7,082 nt of DNA from Gammaproteobacteria bacterium (GCA_030632175.1 DAOVVG010000129.1:1-7082); one strand, 5' to 3'. Positions 1-6,474 are shown, numbered from the stretch's first letter. Numbers and translations are program-made. Notes: generated by a model not told the origin, from the letters alone.

Positions 1-1422
1 CTTTACTGTATTCAGAGGCTGCCAGTTGTTATCCAAAGCCTCAATGGCCAGATAGCGTTCAATCGCACCAATCGTTACTGCACCACCCGGCTCTTTCGCC
101 TTGGTGCAGGCACCTTCGCACAGGCGGTATTGCGGGCATAAGGTGCCACAGATTTCCGGCAGGTTACTGGTAGTGTGGGCGATCTCTGCTGCCAGCCGCA
201 TATTACCGGCAGCCACCTGCTCCAGCCATTCGGGAATACGGTTATTCAAGGGGCAGGCGTTGCTGCATCCCGGCAGACCACAATCAAGGCAACGACTGGC
301 CTGCTGCTGAATCATGGCCAGGGACGGTTTACTGGTAATTTCAGACCAGTCACCCACTCGATCTGTTGATAAACGACTGCCCGCCAGTTGGCGGCCGGGA
401 TCCTGGAGCGGATTACGTTTCAATAAATGACTGGCATTCTGCACCAGGGATTTTTTGAACAGATTGCGCACATCACGAATTTCCAGCGCATCGACGGGAC
501 AGGACACCACACAGCGTGCGCAGCCCATGCAATCCTCCAGTGCTGTGACACGACCGGCTTCCTTACCCTGATTCCATACAGGAATCCCCATGTCGCACAC
601 CTGTTCGCAACGCTGGCAGTCGATGCATTTGTCGGTATCCATATCGATGCCGTAGAAGCCGGCATGATTGAGCAGCCCGAAGGTGGCGCCGAAGGGACAC
701 AGATAGCGGCAGTAAAAGCGGTTACCGGTCAGTGGTGCAATAAAGAACGTACCAAAGTAGGTCACTGCAACAATGAGGTAAAAACCACCGACAAAACTCA
801 CTGTCCATGAATTTGGCGGGAACTGGGTCGCCACCATAATCCCGACATAGTAGCTAAAGAAAAACCACTTGCTGTGGCGTAGCCGCCAGGTCCATCTGGA
901 ACGCGGGGTTTTCCTCCGGAAGGGAAAACCCACGGTCTCGCGGATCCCTACACAGGGACAACCAAAACCACAAATAACACGCCGGCCAAACAGAAAGACC
1001 AGGCCCAGAATCAGAAAAAATGTCACCGTGCCCGGCACATGCAAAGACGGAAATACCGGCTGCGCCCAGAGGAACCCCACATAGGGTTCATAGACCGGAT
1101 GCAGCCAGGGAATCAGCCACCAGAACACCGTGACTACGAATACCAGAATAATGAAACGCTTGCGGGTGTACGGGTTCTGCTCGGCCAGAATGCGCCAGAT
1201 GCCAAACCCGAGGATGATGCCATACTCGGTGTAGCGGTTGAGCCAGACAGGGTTCTCGAACCAAAATAGCCAAGTCTCATTCAGCCAGCCAAAAAAGGCC
1301 AGGGTGAAGGCCGCCATACTGAGTAGTTGCACTGCAACACTGTAGCGACCCGGCATGAGATCCTGCCGTGAACTGCCCAAGTCCCGGGGATTATGAACCA
1401 GCACTGGTATTTCCTGCGGCAT
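1..1422 (-). CDS. NapH-like polyferredoxin fused to GltD-type Fe-S domain (3' end outside window)
   Basis: Integral-membrane electron-transfer protein; 474 residues are visible and the frame is still open at position 1. Residues 30-230 hold about five or six hydrophobic segments. They carry the NapH/CcoG-type motifs C151-x3-C155-P and C238-x3-C242-P. Two 4Fe-4S ferredoxin motifs follow: C266-x2-C269-x2-C272-x3-C276 and C298-x2-C301-x2-C304-x3-C308-P. From about residue 365 the sequence switches to the N-terminal Fe-S domain of the glutamate synthase small subunit/DPYD type: C378-x2-C381-x4-C386-x3-C390-P, then ICGTLCP (424-430) and CEGAC (435-439). In that family an FAD/NAD(P)H domain follows, which here would lie beyond the window. 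The ATG is preceded by AGGGGG at 6 nt, and this Shine-Dalgarno overlaps the stop codon of the DsrE-like gene, so translation is probably coupled. Inferred role: electron exchange between NAD(P)H and a membrane or sulfur carrier. The exact partner is unknown, and GltD function in glutamate synthesis is unlikely for a membrane fusion. Confidence 0.93.
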   Translation of the reverse strand, partial: MPQEIPVLVHNPRDLGSSRQDLMPGRYSVAVQLLSMAAFTLAFFGWLNETWLFWFENPVWLNRYTEYGIILGFGIWRILAEQNPYTRKRFIILVFVVTVFWWLIPWLHPVYEPYVGFLWAQPVFPSLHVPGTVTFFLILGLVFLFGRRVICGFGCPCVGIRETVGFPFRRKTPRSRWTWRLRHSKWFFFSYYVGIMVATQFPPNSWTVSFVGGFYLIVAVTYFGTFFIAPLTGNRFYCRYLCPFGATFGLLNHAGFYGIDMDTDKCIDCQRCEQVCDMGIPVWNQGKEAGRVTALEDCMGCARCVVSCPVDALEIRDVRNLFKKSLVQNASHLLKRNPLQDPGRQLAGSRLSTDRVGDWSEITSKPSLAMIQQQASRCLDCGLPGCSNACPLNNRIPEWLEQVAAGNMRLAAEIAHTTSNLPEICGTLCPQYRLCEGACTKAKEPGGAVTIGAIERYLAIEALDNNWQPLNTVK

Positions 1423-1432
1423 TTATATCCCC

Positions 1433-1786
1433 CTAGAACACTATGACATGGTTACTTTCTTTCACCCAGCTCGCCAGTGCTTTCATGGAGCCACATTCGA
1501 TTCCCGACAGCATGGCCGACGCGTCAATGGCGCAATCGTTCAATGCCATGCCACATGCGCTTACTTCCAGCCCGCACTCAATCAGTTCGCCAAGCAACTC
1601 TTCAAGATTGACAGCACCCTCTGGCACCTGATGACTGTGACACCCGACTTCAATCCCATCGTCCAGCAGATGCACGCGGACACTCATATCCTCAGCCAGC
1701 GCCGCACCGGCAAACCGCAAGGCATGCCAAGCCTTGTTATTTTCCCTGTAAGGGGCATTCTGAATTACGATAGTAATGGTCGTCAT
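1433..1786 (-). CDS. DsrE/DsrF-family small protein
   Basis: Soluble protein of 117 residues with the DsrE-like fold signature: a first beta strand (TITIVIQN), a helix (AWHALRFAGAAL), a VRVHLLDDGI strand, and a C-terminal GSMKALASWVKESNHVIVF-like end. Family members such as DsrE and TusD carry sulfur as a cysteine persulfide. C78, in the ACG motif after a beta strand, is at the position expected for the reactive cysteine. Four further cysteines (C49, C71, C85, C98) make it unusually cysteine-rich. ATG 1786 is chosen because GAGG lies 9 nt upstream; a TTG at 1801 would add five residues but has no such signal. The start is 15 nt after the stop of the TVP38-rhodanese gene, and the stop is 10 nt before the polyferredoxin gene, so it sits inside an operon. 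The specific donor and acceptor cannot be read from sequence. Confidence 0.9.
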   Translation of the reverse strand: MTTITIVIQNAPYRENNKAWHALRFAGAALAEDMSVRVHLLDDGIEVGCHSHQVPEGAVNLEELLGELIECGLEVSACGMALNDCAIDASAMLSGIECGSMKALASWVKESNHVIVF

Positions 1787-1801
1787 GGCAATATGCCTCA
1801 A

Positions 1802-2770
1802 CTACGGGATCACCGGCAGGCCCGCCTCTATCCACTTTGTCATGCCGCCGCGCACCACATGCACGTCGGCGAAACCCTCTTCCGTCAATAACAGTGCCGC
1901 CTTTACGGACTTTTTGTCCGTCCTGCAAACGATCGCAACCGGATTTTCCAGGTAATCACCGATCTCATCCATACGCTGCTGCAGATCTTCTACCGGGATA
2001 TTTATTGCTTCCTCGATATGTCCCTGTTCACCGACGAAGTCTTCAGGTGTCCGCACATCAAGCACCAGTAAATTCTTTTCGGTATCGAGTCGCTGCCTGA
2101 ACTCTGCTATGTCTATCATGGGGCCACGGCGCAGGTTACCGATCAGGCGCGGCAAAAAAGCGACCACGGCCAGCAGCGCCAGCGCCAGCAGGCCTTTCTG
2201 GATCATGCCCTCGCCACCGGCGACTGCCTCGCGACCGGCATAGCCCAGGTAGGTGTAGGCAATGGCGCCCGGTAACATGAACAGGTAAGTCGCAATGATG
2301 TAATGTAGCAACCGCAGGCGCGTCAGCCCCAGTGCATAGTTCAGCAGGTTAAACGGGAACAACGGCACCAGCCGCACAAAGGCGACAAAGCGCCAGCCCT
2401 CCCCCTCAACACCGTTTATTAATTGCTTTACGCGACCGCCGGTCTTTTCGGCGACCCAGTCCGATGCCAGGTAACGTGCAATCAGGAAGGCCAGGGTGGC
2501 GCCCAGGGTGGCACCGGTCAGGTTATAGAGGGTTCCCAGTACCGGCCCGAACAAGGCACCGCCGGCCAGTGTGAGGACTGAACCGGGAAGGAACAGCACA
2601 GCGGCCAGTGCGTAAATCAGCATAAACAGCAGCGGTGCAACCGGCCCGGCATCACGGATCCAGGTCTCCAGCGCCGCACCATCAAACTGGTCACGGTATA
2701 AAATGGCCAACGCGACTGCGGCCAATAGCCCCAGGAACAGGATGATCCGCATGAGATGGTTATTGTTCAT
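1802..2770 (-). CDS. TVP38/TMEM64 (VTT-domain) membrane protein with C-terminal rhodanese
   Basis: Two-domain protein of 322 residues. Residues 8-25 form an N-terminal membrane segment. Residues 43-200 are a VTT/DedA-superfamily domain, with the conserved FLPGSVLTLAGGALFG stretch (60-75) and RLVPLFPFNLLNYALG (133-148). A further hydrophobic segment (about 190-210) precedes a rhodanese domain (218-322). The rhodanese has LDVRTPEDF and a complete active-site loop CRTDKKS with catalytic C282, so it should be competent to carry a persulfide. VTT proteins are linked to membrane lipid or small-molecule transport; the substrate here is unknown. ATG 2770 is chosen because GGGGTG lies 6 nt upstream; ATG 2776, two codons earlier, is also possible. 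The gene overlaps the end of the upstream desaturase gene by 11 nt. The fusion tethers a sulfurtransferase to the membrane, presumably on the cytoplasmic side, next to the DsrE-like protein encoded downstream. Confidence 0.9.
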   Translation of the reverse strand: MNNNHLMRIILFLGLLAAVALAILYRDQFDGAALETWIRDAGPVAPLLFMLIYALAAVLFLPGSVLTLAGGALFGPVLGTLYNLTGATLGATLAFLIARYLASDWVAEKTGGRVKQLINGVEGEGWRFVAFVRLVPLFPFNLLNYALGLTRLRLLHYIIATYLFMLPGAIAYTYLGYAGREAVAGGEGMIQKGLLALALLAVVAFLPRLIGNLRRGPMIDIAEFRQRLDTEKNLLVLDVRTPEDFVGEQGHIEEAINIPVEDLQQRMDEIGDYLENPVAIVCRTDKKSVKAALLLTEEGFADVHVVRGGMTKWIEAGLPVIP

Positions 2771-3623
2771 GGTCATCACCCCATTGACGACGATTGATGG
2801 CGTAGTCCTGCACTTTGCCGACAAAGGGAATTGCCAGCATGCCCGGCAGCCAACTGCACCACTTGTCCTCACGGAAGGTATGGATGCCGATAGTCATGGC
2901 CTCGTGTCCGGCACGCGGTTGTGCACGGTAGGTACCAAACAGGCGATCCCACCACGGCAGACTAAAGCCGAAGTTACTGTTGGTCTCGTCATCCTCAACA
3001 GAGTGATGCACCCGGTGCATGTCTGGCGTCACCACGATCAGCCGCAGGAACCGGTCCAGGGTTTCCGGTAGTCGCACATTGCCATGATTGAACATAGCGG
3101 TTGCGTTCAAGACCACTTCAAAAATCACCACGGCCACGACTGGTGGACCCAGCAGCATGATCACGGCAAACTTGATGAGCATGGACAACAGGATCTCCAG
3201 GGTGTGAAAGCGCGCGCCGGTGGTCACATCAAAATCGAGGTCCGCATGATGCACGCGGTGCAAACGCCACAACACCGGCACGGCATGCACCATCACATGC
3301 TGAAGCCAGATAAAAAAGTCCATCACCATCACCGAGGCCAGCACGGCCAGCCAAAACGGGGAATCTATATAGTTGAACAGCCCCCAGCCCTGGTCGGTGG
3401 CAAACACGGCCATGCCCACGGCCGCTGCCGGAAACACCAACCGCAATACAAAACTGTTGAAAAAGACCAACCCCAGGTTGTTGGTCCAGCGAATGACCTT
3501 GGATGTCTGTAAGCGTCGCCGTGGACTGATTATCTCCCACAACGCCATGACAACGAATATGCCAAAGAAAAACCCTAGCCGGATTGGCATTTCGTTGCTC
3601 ATTATGAAGTCATCAAGATTCAC
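2760..3623 (-). CDS. sterol desaturase / fatty acid hydroxylase family membrane protein
   Basis: Membrane di-iron oxygenase family, 287 residues. Hydrophobic segments are at about 14-30, 50-75, 90-110 and 150-175. The histidine clusters that bind the two irons are present: H109-x3-H113, H122-x2-H125-H126, H140, H180 (HGN) and H203-x2-H206-H207. The active site therefore looks intact. Family members hydroxylate or desaturate lipids; the substrate here is not predictable, and bacterial members need not act on sterols. The start is taken as GTG 3623 because GAGAGGG lies 9 nt upstream and the resulting N terminus (V/M-NLDDFIMSNEMP) is plausible. ATG 3602 or ATG 3683 are alternatives with poorer ribosome-binding signals. 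It is the first gene of the minus-strand operon and overlaps the next gene by 11 nt. It has no obvious sulfur chemistry, so its co-transcription with rhodanese and DsrE genes is the odd point. Confidence 0.9.
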   Translation of the reverse strand: MNLDDFIMSNEMPIRLGFFFGIFVVMALWEIISPRRRLQTSKVIRWTNNLGLVFFNSFVLRLVFPAAAVGMAVFATDQGWGLFNYIDSPFWLAVLASVMVMDFFIWLQHVMVHAVPVLWRLHRVHHADLDFDVTTGARFHTLEILLSMLIKFAVIMLLGPPVVAVVIFEVVLNATAMFNHGNVRLPETLDRFLRLIVVTPDMHRVHHSVEDDETNSNFGFSLPWWDRLFGTYRAQPRAGHEAMTIGIHTFREDKWCSWLPGMLAIPFVGKVQDYAINRRQWGDDHEQ

Positions 3624-3632
3624 AAGCACTGA

Positions 3633-3639
3633 CCCTCTC
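3633..3639 (-). promoter_or_regulatory. Shine-Dalgarno deciding a GTG start
   Basis: GAGAGGG on the minus strand lies 9 nt before GTG 3623. The in-frame ATG codons at 3683 and 3602 have no comparable purine-rich signal. This favours the GTG as start of the desaturase-family gene. A second GTG at 3629 would be only 3 nt away, too close. Confidence 0.55.
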
Positions 3640-3672
3640 AAACTGCAGATTGCCCCCCGCAGGCCATCTGCT

Positions 3673-3699
3673 ATAATAATCATTGAATTTACTATTCAA
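3673..3699 (-). promoter_or_regulatory. candidate promoter of the minus-strand operon
   Basis: On the minus strand a TTGAAT hexamer (3699-3694) is followed after 15 nt by TATTAT (3678-3673). Both resemble sigma-70 elements, though the spacer is short. The -35 hexamer lies within the inverted repeat at 3682-3700, so a protein bound there would block transcription. Assigned by eye only. Confidence 0.4.
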
Positions 3700-3713
3700 T
3701 TGATTACTTGAAT
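3682..3713. promoter_or_regulatory. candidate operator for the ArsR-rhodanese regulator
   Basis: The region holds a perfect inverted repeat, ATTGAAT-N5-ATTCAAT (3682-3700). A third half-site, TTGAAT (3708-3713), pairs with ATTCAA (3694-3699) across 8 nt. It lies between divergent genes and overlaps the -35 regions proposed for both. ArsR/SmtB-family repressors typically bind AT-rich imperfect palindromes in their own promoters, so autoregulation and control of the operon are inferred. Binding is not demonstrated. Confidence 0.6.
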
Positions 3714-3729
3714 ACCATTCTAGTAGATT
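3700..3729 (+). promoter_or_regulatory. candidate promoter of the ArsR-rhodanese gene
   Basis: TTGATT (3700-3705) is followed after 18 nt by TAGATT (3724-3729). Transcription would start within a few bases of the ATG at 3738. An alternative pairing is TTGAAT (3708-3713) with TATAGA (3729-3734). Either would give a very short or absent leader, consistent with the lack of a Shine-Dalgarno. Confidence 0.35.
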
Positions 3730-3737
3730 ATAGATAG

Positions 3738-4406
3738 ATGTCAAACAGCCACTTTAAACATGATTTATTCGCCCAGTTCGCCCACGTTGGAAAGGCGCTG
3801 AGTCACGCTAACCGTCTTGAATTACTTGAATATATAGCTCAAGGTGAACGCAGCGTCGACGAACTGGCAAAGGTATCAGGACTGACGGTGGCCAACACCT
3901 CTCAGCACCTGCAGCAGTTACGCCAGACCGGCCTGGTGAGCTGTCGCAAAGAAGGATTGAAGGTTTTCTACACGCTAAGCGGTGATGATGTGATCGATCT
4001 GCTCAATACACTGCGCGGTGTCGCCGAACGGCATGTGGCGGAGGTTGAAAGACTGGTCAATGCCTACCTGACGGTGAAAGACGAGCTGGAACCCCTGCCC
4101 CGCCAGGAACTCTTGCAACGAGTACGGGACGGACTGGTCACCGTGCTGGATGTGCGGCCGCCGGAAGAATACGCCGCAGGACACGTACCCGGTGCTGTTA
4201 ATGTCCCTCTATCCGAACTGAAACGCTGTCTGGAAGAACTCAACCCTGAACAGGAAATCGTTGCCTATTGCCGGGGACCTCACTGTGTACTGGCCTTTGA
4301 TGCAGTGGCGCGTTTAAGACAACAAGGGCTAAGGGCACGGCGTCTGGAAGACGGCTATCCGGAATGGAAATCTGCCGGACTTCCAGTCGAAACCGGTTCC
4401 TCCTGA
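3738..4406 (+). CDS. ArsR-family winged-helix regulator with C-terminal rhodanese domain
   Basis: Transcriptional regulator of 222 residues. Residues 10-100 form an ArsR/SmtB winged helix-turn-helix: ALSHANRLELLEYI, then VDELAKVSGLTVANTSQHLQQLRQTGLV, then the wing RKEGLKVFYTL. Residues 118-220 are a rhodanese domain with VLDVRPPEEYAAGHVPGAVN and the active loop YCRGPHCVLAF, catalytic C178 with C183 five residues on. The typical ArsR metal site (CVC motif) is absent; C69 in the wing region and C164 are the only other cysteines. Rhodanese fused to ArsR suggests sensing of sulfane sulfur or another thiol-reactive signal rather than metal, which is inference. The ATG is fixed by a TAG stop codon immediately before it. 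No Shine-Dalgarno is visible, so the mRNA may be leaderless. It is divergent from the four-gene operon and is its most likely regulator. Confidence 0.93.
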   Translation: MSNSHFKHDLFAQFAHVGKALSHANRLELLEYIAQGERSVDELAKVSGLTVANTSQHLQQLRQTGLVSCRKEGLKVFYTLSGDDVIDLLNTLRGVAERHVAEVERLVNAYLTVKDELEPLPRQELLQRVRDGLVTVLDVRPPEEYAAGHVPGAVNVPLSELKRCLEELNPEQEIVAYCRGPHCVLAFDAVARLRQQGLRARRLEDGYPEWKSAGLPVETGSS

Positions 4407-4523
4407 TCTGCTGGCTGTATTCCGGGGCCAAAGATTCACACGCCAACCAAAAATATTTCTGCAGCAAAAAACCACTCTGCCAGACAACGTCAATTCGTTA
4501 AAAAAGACGACAGGCAAGAATGA
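4407..4523. other. convergent intergenic gap
   Basis: This 117-nt stretch lies between the convergent regulator and CYTH genes. It is A-rich with several short A runs (for example at 4498-4505). No stem long enough to be a rho-independent terminator for either strand was found by eye. Confidence 0.5.
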
Positions 4524-4991
4524 TCACGGCCATCTTGTAAAAGGATCGGCTATCAGGCTTGCATTATAGTAGCGTGGATCACCTGTAACTTCTTTACCGA
4601 CCCAGTCAGGCAACATGATGACCTGGTCTTCCTCTTCAAGTTCCACCTCAGCAATAATCAGCCCTGCATTGTCCCCATCGAACTCATCGATCTCCCAGGT
4701 CAGACCCTGATGCTCTACCCGGTAACGTGTTTTTTCTATCAACGGACGTTCACAGAGCTTATCCAGCATCTCGCTGGCCTCCCCGGCCGGGACTTCATAT
4801 TCGTATTCGGCTCGCGTGGCGCCGACAGAGATCCCCTTGATAGTGAGATAGCCCTTGTCCCGGATCAACCTTACACGGACGGTACGTTCCGGTACTGTCG
4901 AGAGATAACCCTGCCGGCACGGAACCCCTGATCCATGAGCACGCCAGCCCTCCCCGTTGACCAGATATTTTCGTTCAATCTCCAAAGGCAT
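4524..4991 (-). CDS. CYTH-domain triphosphate tunnel protein
   Basis: Cytoplasmic single-domain CYTH protein of 155 residues, the normal length for short bacterial members. The N terminus carries the signature E4-x-E6-x-K8 (EIERKYL). Tunnel strands follow with alternating charged residues: VRVRLIRDKGYLTIKG, TRAEYEYEVP, EKTRYRVEHQGLTWEIDEFDG and LIIAEVELEEED. These residues bind a metal and the triphosphate in characterised members, which act on inorganic triphosphate or thiamine triphosphate, so a tripolyphosphatase-like hydrolase is the best guess. The ATG has no strong Shine-Dalgarno. It lies 292 nt downstream of the P-loop kinase gene on the same strand, so co-transcription is possible but not evident. 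A link between the two in phosphate or nucleotide metabolism is only suggested by proximity. Confidence 0.92.
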   Translation of the reverse strand: MPLEIERKYLVNGEGWRAHGSGVPCRQGYLSTVPERTVRVRLIRDKGYLTIKGISVGATRAEYEYEVPAGEASEMLDKLCERPLIEKTRYRVEHQGLTWEIDEFDGDNAGLIIAEVELEEEDQVIMLPDWVGKEVTGDPRYYNASLIADPFTRWP

Positions 4992-5283
4992 CAGTGCACG
5001 TACCGCTTATACAAATAGCAGACGATGGACTGAAATCTACACGCTGATCCAGTATCGCCCATAAAGTTTCCCCGTGATGACATAAATCACTACTCCACTG
5101 GTTTCAAGTAGCGCTATAACACATAAATTATTGAACTGCCCCAGTGAATGTACCGAGGCAACATCACCATAGCATCCTGCCAGCACCCCGACCTCATCCT
5201 CACCAATCTCCCTGGTCAATTACCAACGAGAATCACCATAGTCTCACCACATGTACCAACTGCCAGGATGAGCAGCCACTGTG
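4992..5283. other. 292-nt gap with no convincing gene
   Basis: An open frame on the minus strand (5219-5037) could encode 60 residues but needs a TTG start, lacks a clear Shine-Dalgarno and resembles nothing recognised. The 10-base word ATCACCATAG occurs twice, about 70 nt apart (near 5163 and 5232), probably by chance. No tRNA-like fold or terminator was seen. A promoter for the CYTH gene may lie here but no good hexamer pair was identified. Confidence 0.4.
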
Positions 5284-6474
5284 CTATACGTTCCATACCT
5301 CCTCATCCGGCTGTGAGGGAAAATGCTTCATTAATACATCGATAATAAGATCCAGTGCTGCACGTACGGTATCCTCGATGTACCAGTTTTCAATAATATG
5401 TATCCCGGCCTTATCAGCCTCGTCCAGTAACCAGGATTGCAGACCCCAGATATCATCCAGATTATCCAGGTAGTGCGAAGACTGGTGTCTGGTTTTTTCC
5501 CGGCCACGTCGTTTGAGCTGTTTGTGCAACAACTCCTTTTTCATGCTGGCGAGCATGATGGGGATAACAATAGCCTCGTTCTCCTTCACTTCAAGGTTCA
5601 ATTCTGTTGGTACCACATGGACACCTTCCAGGATCAGGTGGTGTCTTTCTTCGATGGCGCGGCTAATGGTTGCTTCCAGCGCCAGTTTCATCGCGGCAAA
5701 TTGGGAAAGGAAACCGGTAATTACCGGATTTTCAATGGTCGGTCCTGCCCCGCCAACGGCTCCCGGCAGGCCACGCCAGGCTTCGAAGCTTGAATAACCC
5801 AGGGTTGGGACCATCTGTGGAGACAGGTACGAGCGTATGATCTCACGCATCATGTCCGTGGACTGGTGACGTGAAATATCCAGTCGATAAGCCAGCTCCG
5901 AGGATATTGTGCTCTTCCCGCTGCCCGTGGTACCTCCGATCAATATGATCAGGGGTATGCCACTGTTTTCAAAGCGGCGCCATGACAGATAGCGATCGGC
6001 CGATGTCTGCGAACAATGTTCACTCAGACATCTGTATATAACACGTCGCAGAGCTTTATGGTCAATTTCCCGGTGGCCGGTTTTTCTCAACCTTGCAAGC
6101 ACCTTGCGCGCACCCTGCATAGCCATTTCCGGGGGGATGGCGCAGGTTTCCAGTGAATGCGCCAGTATGCCTACAGAAAATGGCACACTGCGTGTGGGTG
6201 TGTGCACGATAATACCCGGTTCACTGTGTGATCCGGCATTATAACGCTTGCGTTTTTCGCTACCGTATCGTTCTTCCAGCAGTTCGGCTACCCGGCCCTT
6301 CAGTTCAGCACTCGTAATCTCCCGCTCTGCCTGCAGTTCATTTCTTACTGCCTGGGCCAGATCATAGGCAACACCAAAGGCAAGACCGGCATTTACCAGG
6401 GACTGAACCAGTATCCCCCTCAGGAAAGGGGAGCGGTCACCTTCAGGTTCCTTAATAACGATTAACTTTGACAT
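5284..6474 (-). CDS. 2-phosphoglycerate kinase-like P-loop kinase with two ATP-cone-like domains
   Basis: Cytoplasmic protein of 396 residues. Residues 1-72 form an ATP-cone-like domain (IVIKEPEGDRSPFLRGILVQ, then paired helices). Residues 95-168 form a second, related one (RSVPFSVGILAHSL to SADRYLSWRRF). A kinase domain follows with Walker A GGTTGSGKS (180-188), the substrate-side STDMMREIIRSY (205-216) and LEGVHVVP (282-289). This kinase and its preceding domain resemble the archaeal 2-phosphoglycerate kinase of the cyclic 2,3-diphosphoglycerate pathway. Whether a bacterium uses that substrate is doubtful, so the phosphoacceptor is left open. The start MSKLIVIKEP fits the ATP-cone beginning; the frame is open up to 6597, but the extra residues are low-complexity and overlap the methyltransferase fragment. 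The ATG lacks a clear Shine-Dalgarno and lies 10 nt inside the end of that fragment, suggesting translational coupling. Confidence 0.88.
   Translation of the reverse strand: MSKLIVIKEPEGDRSPFLRGILVQSLVNAGLAFGVAYDLAQAVRNELQAEREITSAELKGRVAELLEERYGSEKRKRYNAGSHSEPGIIVHTPTRSVPFSVGILAHSLETCAIPPEMAMQGARKVLARLRKTGHREIDHKALRRVIYRCLSEHCSQTSADRYLSWRRFENSGIPLIILIGGTTGSGKSTISSELAYRLDISRHQSTDMMREIIRSYLSPQMVPTLGYSSFEAWRGLPGAVGGAGPTIENPVITGFLSQFAAMKLALEATISRAIEERHHLILEGVHVVPTELNLEVKENEAIVIPIMLASMKKELLHKQLKRRGREKTRHQSSHYLDNLDDIWGLQSWLLDEADKAGIHIIENWYIEDTVRAALDLIIDVLMKHFPSQPDEEVWNV

Noticed and set aside
420..810. Open frames on both strands inside the polyferredoxin gene
   Set aside because: They lie in other frames of a long gene with clear cysteine motifs and show no recognisable protein features.
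1737..1928. Minus-strand 63-residue frame across the rhodanese/DsrE junction
   Set aside because: It overlaps two well-supported genes in another frame and has no domain signature.
3084..3512. Plus-strand 142-residue frame very rich in histidine
   Set aside because: It is the antisense of the desaturase-family gene; the many histidine codons are complements of Val/Met and His codons in that gene, not a metal-binding protein.
3682..3700. Match to the SqrR-type ATTC-N8-GAAT operator
   Set aside because: The words ATTC and GAAT are present, but their spacing here is 5, 12 and 3 nt, not 8, so equivalence to that operator is not claimed.
4498..4506. A-run after CGTT (AACG-N6-CGTT-A6) as a terminator
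   Set aside because: The stem is only 4 bp and the A-run is on the wrong side for the plus strand; too weak for either direction.
5037..5219. Minus-strand 60-residue open frame between the kinase and CYTH genes
   Set aside because: It starts with TTG, has no clear ribosome-binding site and no recognised family. It was left out as a gene, although its hydrophobic middle makes a degraded remnant possible.
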